Origin: Smallanthus sonchifolius
Lineage: Eukaryota; Streptophyta; Magnoliopsida; Asterales; Asteraceae
DNA length: 64,000 nt
NCBI GenBank assembly: GCA_023525975.1
Contig: CM042035.1
Location: 25,594,001 to 25,658,000, forward strand
Direction: 5' to 3'
Numbering within the stretch: position 1 is the stretch's first letter; every line of letters begins with the position of its first letter. Below, piece by piece: positions 21,567-33,522 of this stretch. Below the pieces are notes generated by a model. That model was given only the letters and a program-made list of their open reading frames with translations, ran no database searches and was not told the DNA's origin. Position numbers and translations under genes: made by a program.

Positions 21567-21952
21567 TTTTTTAATTTATTTTTTTTACTCTAAACAACGT
21601 CATCCGTTGATTATTATGCAAGCGGACGTGGGTGTAATGAGTTTTTGTCAAAAAACGGTCAACGTACGTAAAGACTCGGGCGCGCGGGTCCGTGTCGTGG
21701 AACGCCCGATCGCGGGAGACACACGTTTAGACGTCGAGTGGAACACGTGTGTCTTCTTATACTAGTCAATTATTCTTACGCCTCGGGTGAGCGTGGGAAT
21801 ATGTTTTGTACAAGGAAGTATAAGAACTAAACGCTCGCCGGCGGGTGACGCACGTGTTGACGTAAGGTGGAACGCGCGCGCAAGAGGAGAATGCAAGTAA
21901 AAATGAGTCATGTGTGGAAGGGGATAAAGTAATAGAATGAAAGAGTTATTTC

Positions 21953-22072
21953 GGTTGCGATCATACCAGCACTAAAGCACCGGATCCCATCAGAACTTCG
22001 CAGTTAAGCGTGCTTGAGCGAGAGTAGTACTAGGATGGGTGACCCCCTGGGAAGTCCTCGTGTTGCAACCCC
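21953..22072 (+). rRNA. 5S rRNA: 5S rRNA gene copy 44 (B type)
   Basis: Class sequence; interrupted T tract, GGGAACACCCAATCG spacer. Confidence 0.97.
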
Positions 22073-22452
22073 TTTTTTAATTTATTTATTTTTACTCTAA
22101 ACAACGTCATCCGTTGATTATTATGCAAGTGGGCGTAACGAGTTTTTGTCAAAAAACGGTCAACGTACGTAAAGACTCGGGCGCGCGGGTCCGTGTCGGG
22201 AACACCCAATCGCGGGAGACACACGTTTAGACGTCGAGTGGAACACGTGTGTCATCTTATACTAGTCAATTATTCTTACGCCTCGGGTGAGCGTGGGAAT
22301 ATGTTTTGTACAAGGAAGTATAAGAACTAAACGCTCGCCGGCGGGTGACGCACGTGTTGACGTAAGGCGGAACGCGCGCGCAAGAGGAGAATGCAAGTAA
22401 AAATGAGTCATGTGTGGAAGGGGATAAAGTAATAGAATGAAAGAATTATTTC

Positions 22453-22572
22453 GGTTGCTATCATACCAGCACTAAAGCACCGGATTCCATCAGAACTCCG
22501 CAGTTAAGCGTGCTTGGGCGAGAGTAGTACTAGGATGGGTGACCCCCTGGGAAGTCCTCTTGTTGCAACCCC
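22453..22572 (+). rRNA. 5S rRNA: 5S rRNA gene copy 45 (A type, C34T)
   Basis: C34T and G7T at the end of the terminal stem; G7T is shared with copies 48 and 54. A3 spacer with TTGTCCAAAG. Confidence 0.95.
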
Positions 22573-22958
22573 TTTTTTAATTTATTTTTTTTACTCTAAA
22601 CAACGTCATCCGTTGATTATTTTGCAAGCGGACGTGGGTGTAACGAGTTTTTGTCAAAAAACGGTCAACGTACGTAAAGACTCGGGCGCGCGGGTCCGTG
22701 TCGGGGAACGCCCGATCGCGGGAGACACACGTTTAGACGTCGAGTGGAACACGTGTGTCTTCTTATACTAGTCAATTATTCTTACGCCTCGGGTGAGCGT
22801 GGGAATATGTTTTGTCCAAAGAAGTATAAGAACTAAACGCTCGCCGGCAGGTGACGCACGTGTTGACGTAAGGCGGAACGCGCGCGCAAGAGGAGAATGC
22901 AAGTAAAAATGAGTCATGTGTGGAAGGGGATAAAGTAATAGAATGAAAGAATTATTTC

Positions 22959-23078
22959 GGTTGCGATCATACCAGCACTAAAGCACCGGATCCCATCAGA
23001 ACTCCGCAGTTAAGCGTGCTTGGGCGAGAGTAGTACTAGGATGGGTGACCCCCTGGGAAGTCCTCTTGTTGCAACCCC
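22959..23078 (+). rRNA. 5S rRNA: 5S rRNA gene copy 46 (A type)
   Basis: Class sequence; A1 spacer. Confidence 0.97.
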
Positions 23079-23464
23079 TTTTTTAATTTATTTTTTTTAC
23101 TCTAAACAACGTCATCCGTTGATTATTATGCAAGCGGACGTGGGTGTAACGAGTTTTTGTCAAAAAACGGTCAACGTACGTAAAGACTCGGGCGCGCGGG
23201 TCCGTGTCGGGGAACGCCCGATCGCGGGAGACACACGTTTAGACGTCGAGTGGAACACGTGTGTCTTCTTATACTAGTCAATTATTCTTACGCCTCGGGT
23301 GAGCGTGGGAATATGTTTTGTACAAGGAAGTATAAGAACTAAACGCTCGCCGGCGGGTGACGCACGTGTTGACGTAAGGTGGAACGCGCGCGCAAGAGGA
23401 GAATGCAAGTAAAAATGAGTCATGTGTGGAAGGGGATAAAGTAATAGAATGAAAGAGTTATTTC

Positions 23465-23584
23465 GGTTGCGATCATACCAGCACTAAAGCACCGGATCCC
23501 ATCAGAACTTCGCAGTTAAGCGTGCTTGAGCGAGAGTAGTACTAGGATGGGTGACCCCCTGGGAAGTCCTCGTGTTGCAACCCC
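23465..23584 (+). rRNA. 5S rRNA: 5S rRNA gene copy 47 (B type)
   Basis: Class sequence; followed by the B/A1/B mosaic spacer. Confidence 0.97.
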
Positions 23585-23964
23585 TTTTTTAATTTATTTT
23601 TTTTACTCTAAACAACGTCATCCGTTGATTATTATGCAAGTGGGCGTAACGAGTTTTTGTCAAAAAACGGTCAACGTACGTAAAGACTCGGGCGCGCGGG
23701 TCCGTGTCGGGGAACGCCCGATCGCGGGAGACACACGTTTAGACGTCGAGTGGAACACGTGTGTCATCTTATACTAGTCAATTATTCTTACGCCTCGGGT
23801 GAGCGTGGGAATATGTTTTGTACAAGGAAGTATAAGAACTAAACGCTCGCCGGCGGGTGACGCACGTGTTGACGTAAGGCGGAACGCGCGCGCAAGAGGA
23901 GAATGCAAGTAAAAATGAGTCATGTGTGGAAGGGGATAAAGTAATAGAATGAAAGAATTATTTC
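23585..23964 (+). repeat. Recombinant spacer after copy 47
   Basis: 380 nt. The front is B type (T8, AAGTGGGCGTAACG), the middle is A1 (GTCGGGGAACGCCCG) and the back is B again (GTCATCTT, GGCGGAACG). The mosaic is best explained by gene conversion of a short tract in the middle. Confidence 0.8.
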
Positions 23965-24084
23965 GGTTGCTATCATACCAGCACTAAAGCACCGGATTCC
24001 ATCAGAACTCCGCAGTTAAGCGTGCTTGGGCGAGAGTAGTACTAGGATGGGTGACCCCCTGGGAAGTCCTCTTGTTGCAACCCC
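23965..24084 (+). rRNA. 5S rRNA: 5S rRNA gene copy 48 (A type, C34T)
   Basis: C34T and G7T. A1 spacer with private GTCATCTGTTG and the GCGTGCGAAT marker. Confidence 0.95.
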
Positions 24085-24470
24085 TTTTTTAATTTATTTT
24101 TTTTACTCTAAACAACGTCATCTGTTGATTATTATGCAAGCGGACGTGGGTGTAACGAGTTTTTGTCAAAAAACGGTCAACGTACGTAAAGACTCGGGCG
24201 CGCGGGTTCGTGTCGGGGAACGCCCGATCGCGGGAGACACACGTTTAGACGTCGAGTGGAACACGTGTGTCTTCTTATACTAGTCAATTATTCTTACGCC
24301 TCGGGTGAGCGTGCGAATATGTTTTGTACAAGGAAGTATAAGAACTAAACGCTCGCCGGCGGGTGACGCACGTGTTGACGTAAGGTGAAACGCGCGCGCA
24401 AGAGGAGAATGCAAGTAAAAATGAGTCATGTGTGGAAGGGGATAAAGTAATAGAATGAAAGAGTTATTTC

Positions 24471-24590
24471 GGTTGCGATCATACCAGCACTAAAGCACCG
24501 GATCCCATCAGAACTTCGCAGTTAAGCGTGCTTGAGCGAGAGTAGTACTAGGATGGGTGACCCCCTGAGAAGTCCTCGTGTTGCAACCCC
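24471..24590 (+). rRNA. 5S rRNA: 5S rRNA gene copy 49 (B type)
   Basis: G98A (CTGAGAAG), shared with copies 1 and 55. Interrupted T tract. Confidence 0.95.
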
Positions 24591-24970
24591 TTTTTTAATT
24601 TATTTATTTTTACTCTAAACAACGTCATCCGTTGATTATTATGCAAGTGGGCGTAACGAGTTTTTGTCAAAAAACGGTCAACGTACGTAAAGACTCGGGC
24701 GCGCGGGTCCGTGTCGGGAACACCCAATCGCGGGAGACACACGTTTAGACGTCGAGTGGAACACGTGTGTCATCTTATACTAGTCAATTATTCTTACGCC
24801 TCGGGTGAGCGTGGGAATATGTTTTGTACAAGGAAGTATAAGAACTAAACGCTCGCCGGCGGGTGACGCACGTGTTGACGTAAGGCGGAACGCGCGCGCA
24901 AGAGGAGAATGCAAGTAAAAATGAGTCATGTGTGGAAGGGGATAAAGTAATAGAATGAAAGAATTATTTC

Positions 24971-25090
24971 GGTTGCGATCATACCAGCACTAAAGCACCG
25001 GATTCCATCAGAACTCCGCAGTTAAGCGTGCTTGGGCGAGAGTAGTACTAGGATGGGTGACCCCCTGGGAAGTCCTCTTGTTGCAACCCC
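24971..25090 (+). rRNA. 5S rRNA: 5S rRNA gene copy 50 (A type, C34T)
   Basis: C34T; A3 spacer with TTGTCCAAGG. Confidence 0.97.
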
Positions 25091-25476
25091 TTTTTTAATT
25101 TATTTTTTTTACTCTAAACAACGTCATCCGTTGATTATTTTGCAAGCGGACGTGGGTGTAACGAGTTTTTGTCAAAAAACGGTCAACGTACGTAAAGACT
25201 CGGGCGCGCGGGTCCGTGTCGGGGAACGCCCGATCGCGGGAGACACACGTTTAGACGTCGAGTGGAACACGTGTGTCTTCTTATACTAGTCAATTATTCT
25301 TACGCCTCGGGTGAGCGTGGGAATATGTTTTGTCCAAGGAAGTATAAGAACTAAACGCTCGCCGGCAGGTGACGCACGTGTTGACGTAAGGCGGAACGCG
25401 CGCGCAAGAGGAGAATGCAAGTAAAAATGAGTCATGTGTGGAAGGGGATAAAGTAATAGAATGAAAGAATTATTTC

Positions 25477-25596
25477 GGTTGCGATCATACCAGCACTAAA
25501 GCACCGGATCCCATCAGAACTCCGCAGTTAAGCGTGCTTGGGCGAGAGTAGTACTAGGATGGGTGACCCCCTGGGAAGTCCTCGTGTTGCAACCCC
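25477..25596 (+). rRNA. 5S rRNA: 5S rRNA gene copy 51 (A body, G108)
   Basis: C46 and G65 as in A, but G108 as in B and in the general plant consensus. It is followed by a pure B spacer (T8, GTCTTATGG, GTCATCTT). A crossover between positions 65 and 108 of the gene explains it. One of the copies closest to the plant consensus, so a good candidate for a working gene. Confidence 0.96.
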
Positions 25597-25975
25597 TTTT
25601 TTAATTTATTTTTTTTACTCTAAACAACGTCATCCGTTGATTATTATGCAAGTGGGCGTAACGAGTTTTTGTCAAAAAACGGTCAACGTACGTAAAGACT
25701 CGGGCGCGCGGGTCCGTGTCGGGAACACCCGATCGCGGGAGACACACGTTTAGACGTCTTATGGAACACGTGTGTCATCTTATACTAGTCAATTATTCTT
25801 ACGCCTCGGGTGAGCGTGGGAATATGTTTTGTACAAGGAAGTATAAGAACTAAACGCTCGCCGGCGGGTGACGCACGTGTTGACGTAAGGCGGAACGCGC
25901 GCGCAAGAGGAGAATGCAAGTAAAAATGAGTCATGTGTGGAAGGGGATAAAGTAATAGAATGAAAGAATTATTTC

Positions 25976-26095
25976 GGTTGCGATCATACCAGCACTAAAG
26001 CACCGGATCCCATCAGAACCCCGCAGTTAAGCGTGCTTCGGCGAGAGTAGTACTAGGATGGGTGACCCCCTGGGAAGTCCTCTTGTTGCAACCCC
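25976..26095 (+). rRNA. 5S rRNA: 5S rRNA gene copy 52 (A type, T45C G64C)
   Basis: T45C and G64C, first of a lineage seen again in copies 68, 85, 90, 103, 108, 119 and 123. Both changes disturb likely pairs (A32-U45 and C15-G64). A2 spacer with TAATGAG. Confidence 0.94.
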
Positions 26096-26481
26096 TTTTT
26101 TAATTTATTTTTTTTACTCTAAACAACGTCATCCGTTGATTATTATGCAAGCGGACGTGGGTGTAATGAGTTTTTGTCAAAAAACGGTCAACGTACGTAA
26201 AGACTCGGGCGCGCGGGTCCGTGTCGTGGAACGCCCGATCGCGGGAGACACACGTTTAGACGTCGAGTGGAACACGTGTGTCTTCTTATACTAGTCAATT
26301 ATTCTTACGCCTCGGGTGAGCGTGGGAATATGTTTTGTACAAGGAAGTATAAGAACTAAACGCTCGCCGGCGGGTGACGCACGTGTTGACGTAAGGTGGA
26401 ACGCGCGCGCAAGAGGAGAATGCAAGTAAAAATGAGTCATGTGTGGAAGGGGATAAAGTAATAGAATGAAAGAGTTATTTC

Positions 26482-26601
26482 GGTTGCGATCATACCAGCA
26501 CTAAAGCACCGGATCCCATCAGAACTTCGCAGTTAAGCGTGCTTGAGCGAGAGTAGTACTAGGATGGGTGACCCCCTGGGAAGTCCTCGTGTTGCAACCC
26601 C
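26482..26601 (+). rRNA. 5S rRNA: 5S rRNA gene copy 53 (B type)
   Basis: Class sequence; interrupted T tract; spacer with private AACATACGT. Confidence 0.97.
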
Positions 26602-26981
26602 TTTTTTAATTTATTTATTTTTACTCTAAACAACGTCATCCGTTGATTATTATGCAAGTGGGCGTAACGAGTTTTTGTCAAAAAACGGTCAACATACGTA
26701 AAGACTCGGGCGCGCGGGTCCGTGTCGGGAACACCCAATCGCGGGAGACACACGTTTAGACGTCGAGTGGAACACGTGTGTCATCTTATACTAGTCAATT
26801 ATTCTTACGCCTCGGGTGAGCGTGGGAATATGTTTTGTACAAGGAAGTATAAGAACTAAACGCTCGCCGGCGGGTGACGCACGTGTTGACGTAAGGCGGA
26901 ACGCGCGCGCAAGAGGAGAATGCAAGTAAAAATGAGTCATGTGTGGAAGGGGATAAAGTAATAGAATGAAAGAATTATTTC

Positions 26982-27101
26982 GGTTGCTATCATACCAGCA
27001 CTAAAGCACCGGATTCCATCAGAACTCCGCAGTTAAGCGTGCTTGGGCGAGAGTAGTACTAGGATGGGTGACCCCCTGGGAAGTCCTCTTGTTGCAACCC
27101 C
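26982..27101 (+). rRNA. 5S rRNA: 5S rRNA gene copy 54 (A type, C34T)
   Basis: C34T and G7T; A1 spacer with GCGTGCGAAT. Confidence 0.95.
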
Positions 27102-27487
27102 TTTTTTAATTTATTTTTTTTACTCTAAACAACGTCATCCGTTGATTATTATGCAAGCGGACGTGGGTGTAACGAGTTTTTGTCAAAAAACGGTCAACGT
27201 ACGTAAAGACTCGGGCGCGCGGGTTCGTGTCGGGGAACGCCCGATCGCGGGAGACACACGTTTAGACGTCGAGTGGAACACGTGTGTCTTCTTATACTAG
27301 TCAATTATTCTTACGCCTCGGGTGAGCGTGCGAATATGTTTTGTACAAGGAAGTATAAGAACTAAACGCTCGCCGGCGGGTGACGCACGTGTTGACGTAA
27401 GGTGAAACGCGCGCGCAAGAGGAGAATGCAAGTAAAAATGAGTCATGTGTGGAAGGGGATAAAGTAATAGAATGAAAGAGTTATTTC

Positions 27488-27607
27488 GGTTGCGATCATA
27501 CCAGCACTAAAGCACCGGATCCCATCAGAACTTCGCAGTTAAGCGTGCTTGAGCGAGAGTAGTACTAGGATGGGTGACCCCCTGAGAAGTCCTCGTGTTG
27601 CAACCCC
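27488..27607 (+). rRNA. 5S rRNA: 5S rRNA gene copy 55 (B type)
   Basis: G98A as in copy 49; interrupted T tract. Confidence 0.95.
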
Positions 27608-27987
27608 TTTTTTAATTTATTTATTTTTACTCTAAACAACGTCATCCGTTGATTATTATGCAAGTGGGCGTAACGAGTTTTTGTCAAAAAACGGTCAACG
27701 TACGTAAAGACTCGGGCGCGCGGGTCCGTGTCGGGAACACCCAATCGCGGGAGACACACGTTTAGACGTCGAGTGGAACACGTGTGTCATCTTATACTAG
27801 TCAATTATTCTTACGCCTCGGGTGAGCGTGGGAATATGTTTTGTACAAGGAAGTATAAGAACTAAACGCTCGCCGGCGGGTGACGCACGTGTTGACGTAA
27901 GGCGGAACGCGCGCGCAAGAGGAGAATGCAAGTAAAAATGAGTCATGTGTGGAAGGGGATAAAGTAATAGAATGAAAGAATTATTTC

Positions 27988-28107
27988 GGTTGCGATCATA
28001 CCAGCACTAAAGCACCGGATTCCATCAGAACTCCGCAGTTAAGCGTGCTTGGGCGAGAGTAGTACTAGGATGGGTGACCCCCTGGGAAGTCCTCTTGTTG
28101 CAACCCC
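27988..28107 (+). rRNA. 5S rRNA: 5S rRNA gene copy 56 (A type, C34T)
   Basis: C34T. The spacer starts as A3 (ATTTTGCAAG) but ends as A1 leading to a B gene, with private TTCTAACGCC. Confidence 0.97.
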
Positions 28108-28493
28108 TTTTTTAATTTATTTTTTTTACTCTAAACAACGTCATCCGTTGATTATTTTGCAAGCGGACGTGGGTGTAACGAGTTTTTGTCAAAAAACGGT
28201 CAACGTACGTAAAGACTCGGGCGCGCGGGTCCGTGTCGGGGAACGCCCGATCGCGGGAGACACACGTTTAGACGTCGAGTGGAACACGTGTGTCTTCTTA
28301 TACTAGTCAATTATTCTAACGCCTCGGGTGAGCGTGGGAATATGTTTTGTACAAGGAAGTATAAGAACTAAACGCTCGCCGGCGGGTGACGCACGTGTTG
28401 ACGTAAGGTGGAACGCGCGCGCAAGAGGAGAATGCAAGTAAAAATGAGTCATGTGTGGAAGGGGATAAAGTAATAGAATGAAAGAGTTATTTC

Positions 28494-28613
28494 GGTTGCG
28501 ATCATACCAGCACTAAAGCACCGGATCCCATCAGAACTTCGCAGTTAAGCGTGCTTGAGCGAGAGTAGTACTAGGATGGGTGACCCCCTGGGAAGTCCTC
28601 GTGTTGCAACCCC
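28494..28613 (+). rRNA. 5S rRNA: 5S rRNA gene copy 57 (B type)
   Basis: Class sequence; T8 spacer with ACTCAGG and AGAAATAAACG plus GACGTATGGCGG. Confidence 0.97.
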
Positions 28614-28992
28614 TTTTTTAATTTATTTTTTTTACTCTAAACAACGTCATCCGTTGATTATTATGCAAGTGGGCGTAACGAGTTTTTGTCAAAAAACGGT
28701 CAACGTACGTAAAGACTCAGGCGCGCGGGTCCGTGTCGGGAACACCCGATCGCGGGAGACACACGTTTAGACGTCGAGTGGAACACGTGTGTCATCTTAT
28801 ACTAGTCAATTATTCTTACGCCTCGGGTGAGCGTGGGAATATGTTTTGTACAAGGAAGTATAAGAAATAAACGCTCGCCGGCGGGTGACGCACGTGTTGA
28901 CGTATGGCGGAACGCGCGCGCAAGAGGAGAATGCAAGTAAAAATGAGTCATGTGTGGAAGGGGATAAAGTAATAGAATGAAAGAATTATTTC

Positions 28993-29112
28993 GGTTGCGA
29001 TCATACCAGCACTAAAGCACCGGATCCCATCAGAACTCCGCAGTTAAGCGTGCTTGGGCGAGAGTAGTACTAGGATGGGTGACCCCCAGGGAAGTCCTCT
29101 TGTTGCAACCCC
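28993..29112 (+). rRNA. 5S rRNA: 5S rRNA gene copy 58 (A type, T96A)
   Basis: T96A (CCCCCAGGG) in box C, shared with copies 8, 60, 65, 87 and 105. A2 spacer. Confidence 0.95.
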
Positions 29113-29498
29113 TTTTTTAATTTATTTTTTTTACTCTAAACAACGTCATCCGTTGATTATTATGCAAGCGGACGTGGGTGTAACGAGTTTTTGTCAAAAA
29201 ACGGTCAACGTACGTAAAGACTCGGGCGCGCGGGTCCGTGTCGTGGAACGCCCGATCGCGGGAGACACACGTTTAGACGTCGAGTGGAACACGTGTGTCT
29301 TCTTATACTAGTCAATTATTCTTACGCCTCGGGTGAGCGTGGGAATATGTTTTGTACAAGGAAGTATAAGAACTAAACGCTCGCCGGCGGGTGACGCACG
29401 TGTTGACGTAAGGTGGAACGCGCGCGCAAGAGGAGAATGCAAGTAAAAATGAGTCATGTGTGGAAGGGGATAAAGTAATAGAATGAAAGAGTTATTTC

Positions 29499-29618
29499 GG
29501 TTGCGATCATACCAGCACTAAAGCACCGGATCCCATCAGAACTTCGCAGTTAAACGTGCTTGAGCGAGAGTAGTACTAGGATGGGTGACCCCCTGGGAAG
29601 TCCTCGTGTTGCAACCCC
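29499..29618 (+). rRNA. 5S rRNA: 5S rRNA gene copy 59 (B type, G56A)
   Basis: G56A in box A (TTAAACGTG), shared with copies 61 and 64. The spacer lacks 2 nt (GGGCGCGGGTCC) and has a private CTAGTTAATT. Confidence 0.94.
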
Positions 29619-29996
29619 TTTTTTAATTTATTTATTTTTACTCTAAACAACGTCATCCGTTGATTATTATGCAAGTGGGCGTAACGAGTTTTTGTCAAAA
29701 AACGGTCAACGTACGTAAAGACTCGGGCGCGGGTCCGTGTCGGGAACACCCAATCGCGGGAGACACACGTTTAGACGTCGAGTGGAACACGTGTGTCATC
29801 TTATACTAGTTAATTATTCTTACGCCTCGGGTGAGCGTGGGAATATGTTTTGTACAAGGAAGTATAAGAAATAAACGCTCGCCGGCGGGTGACGCACGTG
29901 TTGACGTATGGCGGAACGCGCGCGCAAGAGGAGAATGCAAGTAAAAATGAGTCATGTGTGGAAGGGGATAAAGTAATAGAATGAAAGAATTATTTC

Positions 29997-30116
29997 GGTT
30001 GCGATCATACCAGCACTAAAGCACCGGATCCCATCAGAACTCCGCAGTTAAGCGTGCTTGGGCGAGAGTAGTACTAGGATGGGTGACCCCCAGGGAAGTC
30101 CTTTTGTTGCAACCCC
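29997..30116 (+). rRNA. 5S rRNA: 5S rRNA gene copy 60 (A type, T96A)
   Basis: T96A plus private C107T next to the class site T108. A2 spacer. Confidence 0.94.
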
Positions 30117-30502
30117 TTTTTTAATTTATTTTTTTTACTCTAAACAACGTCATCCGTTGATTATTATGCAAGCGGACGTGGGTGTAACGAGTTTTTGTCA
30201 AAAAACGGTCAACGTACGTAAAGACTCGGGCGCGCGGGTCCGTGTCGTGGAACGCCCGATCGCGGGAGACACACGTTTAGACGTCGAGTGGAACACGTGT
30301 GTCTTCTTATACTAGTCAATTATTCTTACGCCTCGGGTGAGCGTGGGAATATGTTTTGTACAAGGAAGTATAAGAACTAAACGCTCGCCGGCGGGTGACG
30401 CACGTGTTGACGTAAGGTGGAACGCGCGCGCAAGAGGAGAATGCAAGTAAAAATGAGTCATGTGTGGAAGGGGATAAAGTAATAGAATGAAAGAGTTATT
30501 TC

Positions 30503-30622
30503 GGTTGCGATCATACCAGCACTAAAGCACCGGATCCCATCAGAACTTCGCAGTTAAACGTGCTTGAGCGAGAGTAGTACTAGGATGGGTGACCCCCTGG
30601 GAAGTCCTCGTGTTGCAACCCC
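30503..30622 (+). rRNA. 5S rRNA: 5S rRNA gene copy 61 (B type, G56A)
   Basis: G56A; interrupted T tract; spacer with the 2-nt deletion. Confidence 0.94.
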
Positions 30623-31000
30623 TTTTTTAATTTATTTATTTTTACTCTAAACAACGTCATCCGTTGATTATTATGCAAGTGGGCGTAACGAGTTTTTGTC
30701 AAAAAACGGTCAACGTACGTAAAGACTCGGGCGCGGGTCCGTGTCGGGAACACCCAATCGCGGGAGACACACGTTTAGACGTCGAGTGGAACACGTGTGT
30801 CATCTTATACTAGTCAATTATTCTTACGCCTCGGGTGAGCGTGGGAATATGTTTTGTACAAGGAAGTATAAGAACTAAACGCTCGCCGGCGGGTGACGCA
30901 CGTGTTGACGTAAGGCGGAACGCGCGCGCAAGAGGAGAATGCAAGTAAAAATGAGTCATGTGTGGAAGGGGATAAAGTAATAGAATGAAAGAATTATTTC

Positions 31001-31120
31001 GGTTGCGATCATACCAGCACTAAAGCACCGGATTCCATCAGAACTCCGCAGTTAAGCGTGCTTGGGCGAGAGTAGTACTAGGATGGGTGACCCCCTGGGA
31101 AGTCCTCTTGTTGCAACCCC
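31001..31120 (+). rRNA. 5S rRNA: 5S rRNA gene copy 62 (A type, C34T)
   Basis: C34T; A3 spacer with private CAGGTCACGC. Confidence 0.97.
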
Positions 31121-31506
31121 TTTTTTAATTTATTTTTTTTACTCTAAACAACGTCATCCGTTGATTATTTTGCAAGCGGACGTGGGTGTAACGAGTTTTT
31201 GTCAAAAAACGGTCAACGTACGTAAAGACTCGGGCGCGCGGGTCCGTGTCGGGGAACGCCCGATCGCGGGAGACACACGTTTAGACGTCGAGTGGAACAC
31301 GTGTGTCTTCTTATACTAGTCAATTATTCTTACGCCTCGGGTGAGCGTGGGAATATGTTTTGTCCAAGGAAGTATAAGAACTAAACGCTCGCCGGCAGGT
31401 CACGCACGTGTTGACGTAAGGCGGAACGCGCGCGCAAGAGGAGAATGCAAGTAAAAATGAGTCATGTGTGGAAGGGGATAAAGTAATAGAATGAAAGAAT
31501 TATTTC

Positions 31507-31626
31507 GGTTGCGATCATACCAGCACTAAAGCACCGGATCCCATCAGAACTCCGCAGTTAAGCTTGCTTGGGCGAGAGTAGTACTAGGATGGGTGACCCC
31601 CTGGGAAGTCCTCTTGTTGCAACCCC
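31507..31626 (+). rRNA. 5S rRNA: 5S rRNA gene copy 63 (A type, G58T)
   Basis: G58T in box A creates a HindIII site (AAGCTT) and a likely C20-U58 mismatch in helix II. Lineage shared with 66, 69 and 72. A1 spacer with private CGTTTCGGGG. Confidence 0.94.
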
Positions 31627-32012
31627 TTTTTTAATTTATTTTTTTTACTCTAAACAACGTCATCCGTTGATTATTATGCAAGCGGACGTGGGTGTAACGA
31701 GTTTTTGTCAAAAAACGGTCAACGTACGTAAAGACTCGGGCGCGCGGGTCCGTTTCGGGGAACGCCCGATCGCGGGAGACACACGTTTAGACGTCGAGTG
31801 GAACACGTGTGTCTTCTTATACTAGTCAATTATTCTTACGCCTCGGGTGAGCGTGGGAATATGTTTTGTACAAGGAAGTATAAGAACTAAACGCTCGCCG
31901 GCGGGTGACGCACGTGTTGACGTAAGGTGGAACGCGCGCGCAAGAGGAGAATGCAAGTAAAAATGAGTCATGTGTGGAAGGGGATAAAGTAATAGAATGA
32001 AAGAGTTATTTC

Positions 32013-32132
32013 GGTTGCGATCATACCAGCACTAAAGCACCGGATCCCATCAGAACTTCGCAGTTAAACGTGCTTGAGCGAGAGTAGTACTAGGATGGGT
32101 GACCCCCTGGGAAGTCCTCATGTTGCAACCCC
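32013..32132 (+). rRNA. 5S rRNA: 5S rRNA gene copy 64 (B type, G56A)
   Basis: G56A plus private G108A. Interrupted T tract; spacer with the 2-nt deletion and AGAAATAAACG. Confidence 0.93.
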
Positions 32133-32510
32133 TTTTTTAATTTATTTATTTTTACTCTAAACAACGTCATCCGTTGATTATTATGCAAGTGGGCGTAACG
32201 AGTTTTTGTCAAAAAACGGTCAACGTACGTAAAGACTCGGGCGCGGGTCCGTGTCGGGAACACCCAATCGCGGGAGACACACGTTTAGACGTCGAGTGGA
32301 ACACGTGTGTCATCTTATACTAGTCAATTATTCTTACGCCTCGGGTGAGCGTGGGAATATGTTTTGTACAAGGAAGTATAAGAAATAAACGCTCGCCGGC
32401 GGGTGACGCACGTGTTGACGTATGGCGGAACGCGCGCGCAAGAGGAGAATGCAAGTAAAAATGAGTCATGTGTGGAAGGGGATAAAGTAATAGAATGAAA
32501 GAATTATTTC

Positions 32511-32630
32511 GGTTGCGATCATACCAGCACTAAAGCACCGGATCCCATCAGAACTCCGCAGTTAAGCGTGCTTGGGCGAGAGTAGTACTAGGATGGGTGA
32601 CCCCCAGGGAAGTCCTCTTGTTGCAACCCC
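32511..32630 (+). rRNA. 5S rRNA: 5S rRNA gene copy 65 (A type, T96A)
   Basis: T96A. Spacer is A2 in front but has the CAGGTG block at the back, leading to another A gene. Confidence 0.95.
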
Positions 32631-33016
32631 TTTTTTAATTTATTTTTTTTACTCTAAACAACGTCATCCGTTGATTATTATGCAAGCGGACGTGGGTGTA
32701 ACGAGTTTTTGTCAAAAAACGGTCAACGTACGTAAAGACTCGGGCGCGCGGGTCCGTGTCGTGGAACGCCCGATCGCGGGAGACACACGTTTAGACGTCG
32801 AGTGGAACACGTGTGTCTTCTTATACTAGTCAATTATTCTTACGCCTCGGGTGAGCGTGGGAATATGTTTTGTACAAGGAAGTATAAGAACTAAACGCTC
32901 GCCGGCAGGTGACGCACGTGTTGACGTAAGGCGGAACGCGCGCGCAAGAGGAGAATGCAAGTAAAAATGAGTCATGTGTGGAAGGGGATAAAGTAATAGA
33001 ATGAAAGAATTATTTC

Positions 33017-33136
33017 GGTTGCGATCATACCAGCACTAAAGCACCGGATCCCATCAGAACTCCGCAGTTAAGCTTGCTTGGGCGAGAGTAGTACTAGGAT
33101 GGGTGACCCCCTGGGAAGTCCTCTTGTTGCAACCCC
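33017..33136 (+). rRNA. 5S rRNA: 5S rRNA gene copy 66 (A type, G58T)
   Basis: G58T; A1 spacer. Confidence 0.94.
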
Positions 33137-33522
33137 TTTTTTAATTTATTTTTTTTACTCTAAACAACGTCATCCGTTGATTATTATGCAAGCGGACGTG
33201 GGTGTAACGAGTTTTTGTCAAAAAACGGTCAACGTACGTAAAGACTCGGGCGCGCGGGTCCGTGTCGGGGAACGCCCGATCGCGGGAGACACACGTTTAG
33301 ACGTCGAGTGGAACACGTGTGTCTTCTTATACTAGTCAATTATTCTTACGCCTCGGGTGAGCGTGGGAATATGTTTTGTACAAGGAAGTATAAGAACTAA
33401 ACGCTCGCCGGCGGGTGACGCACGTGTTGACGTAAGGTGGAACGCGCGCGCAAGAGGAGAATGCAAGTAAAAATGAGTCATGTGTGGAAGGGGATAAAGT
33501 AATAGAATGAAAGAGTTATTTC

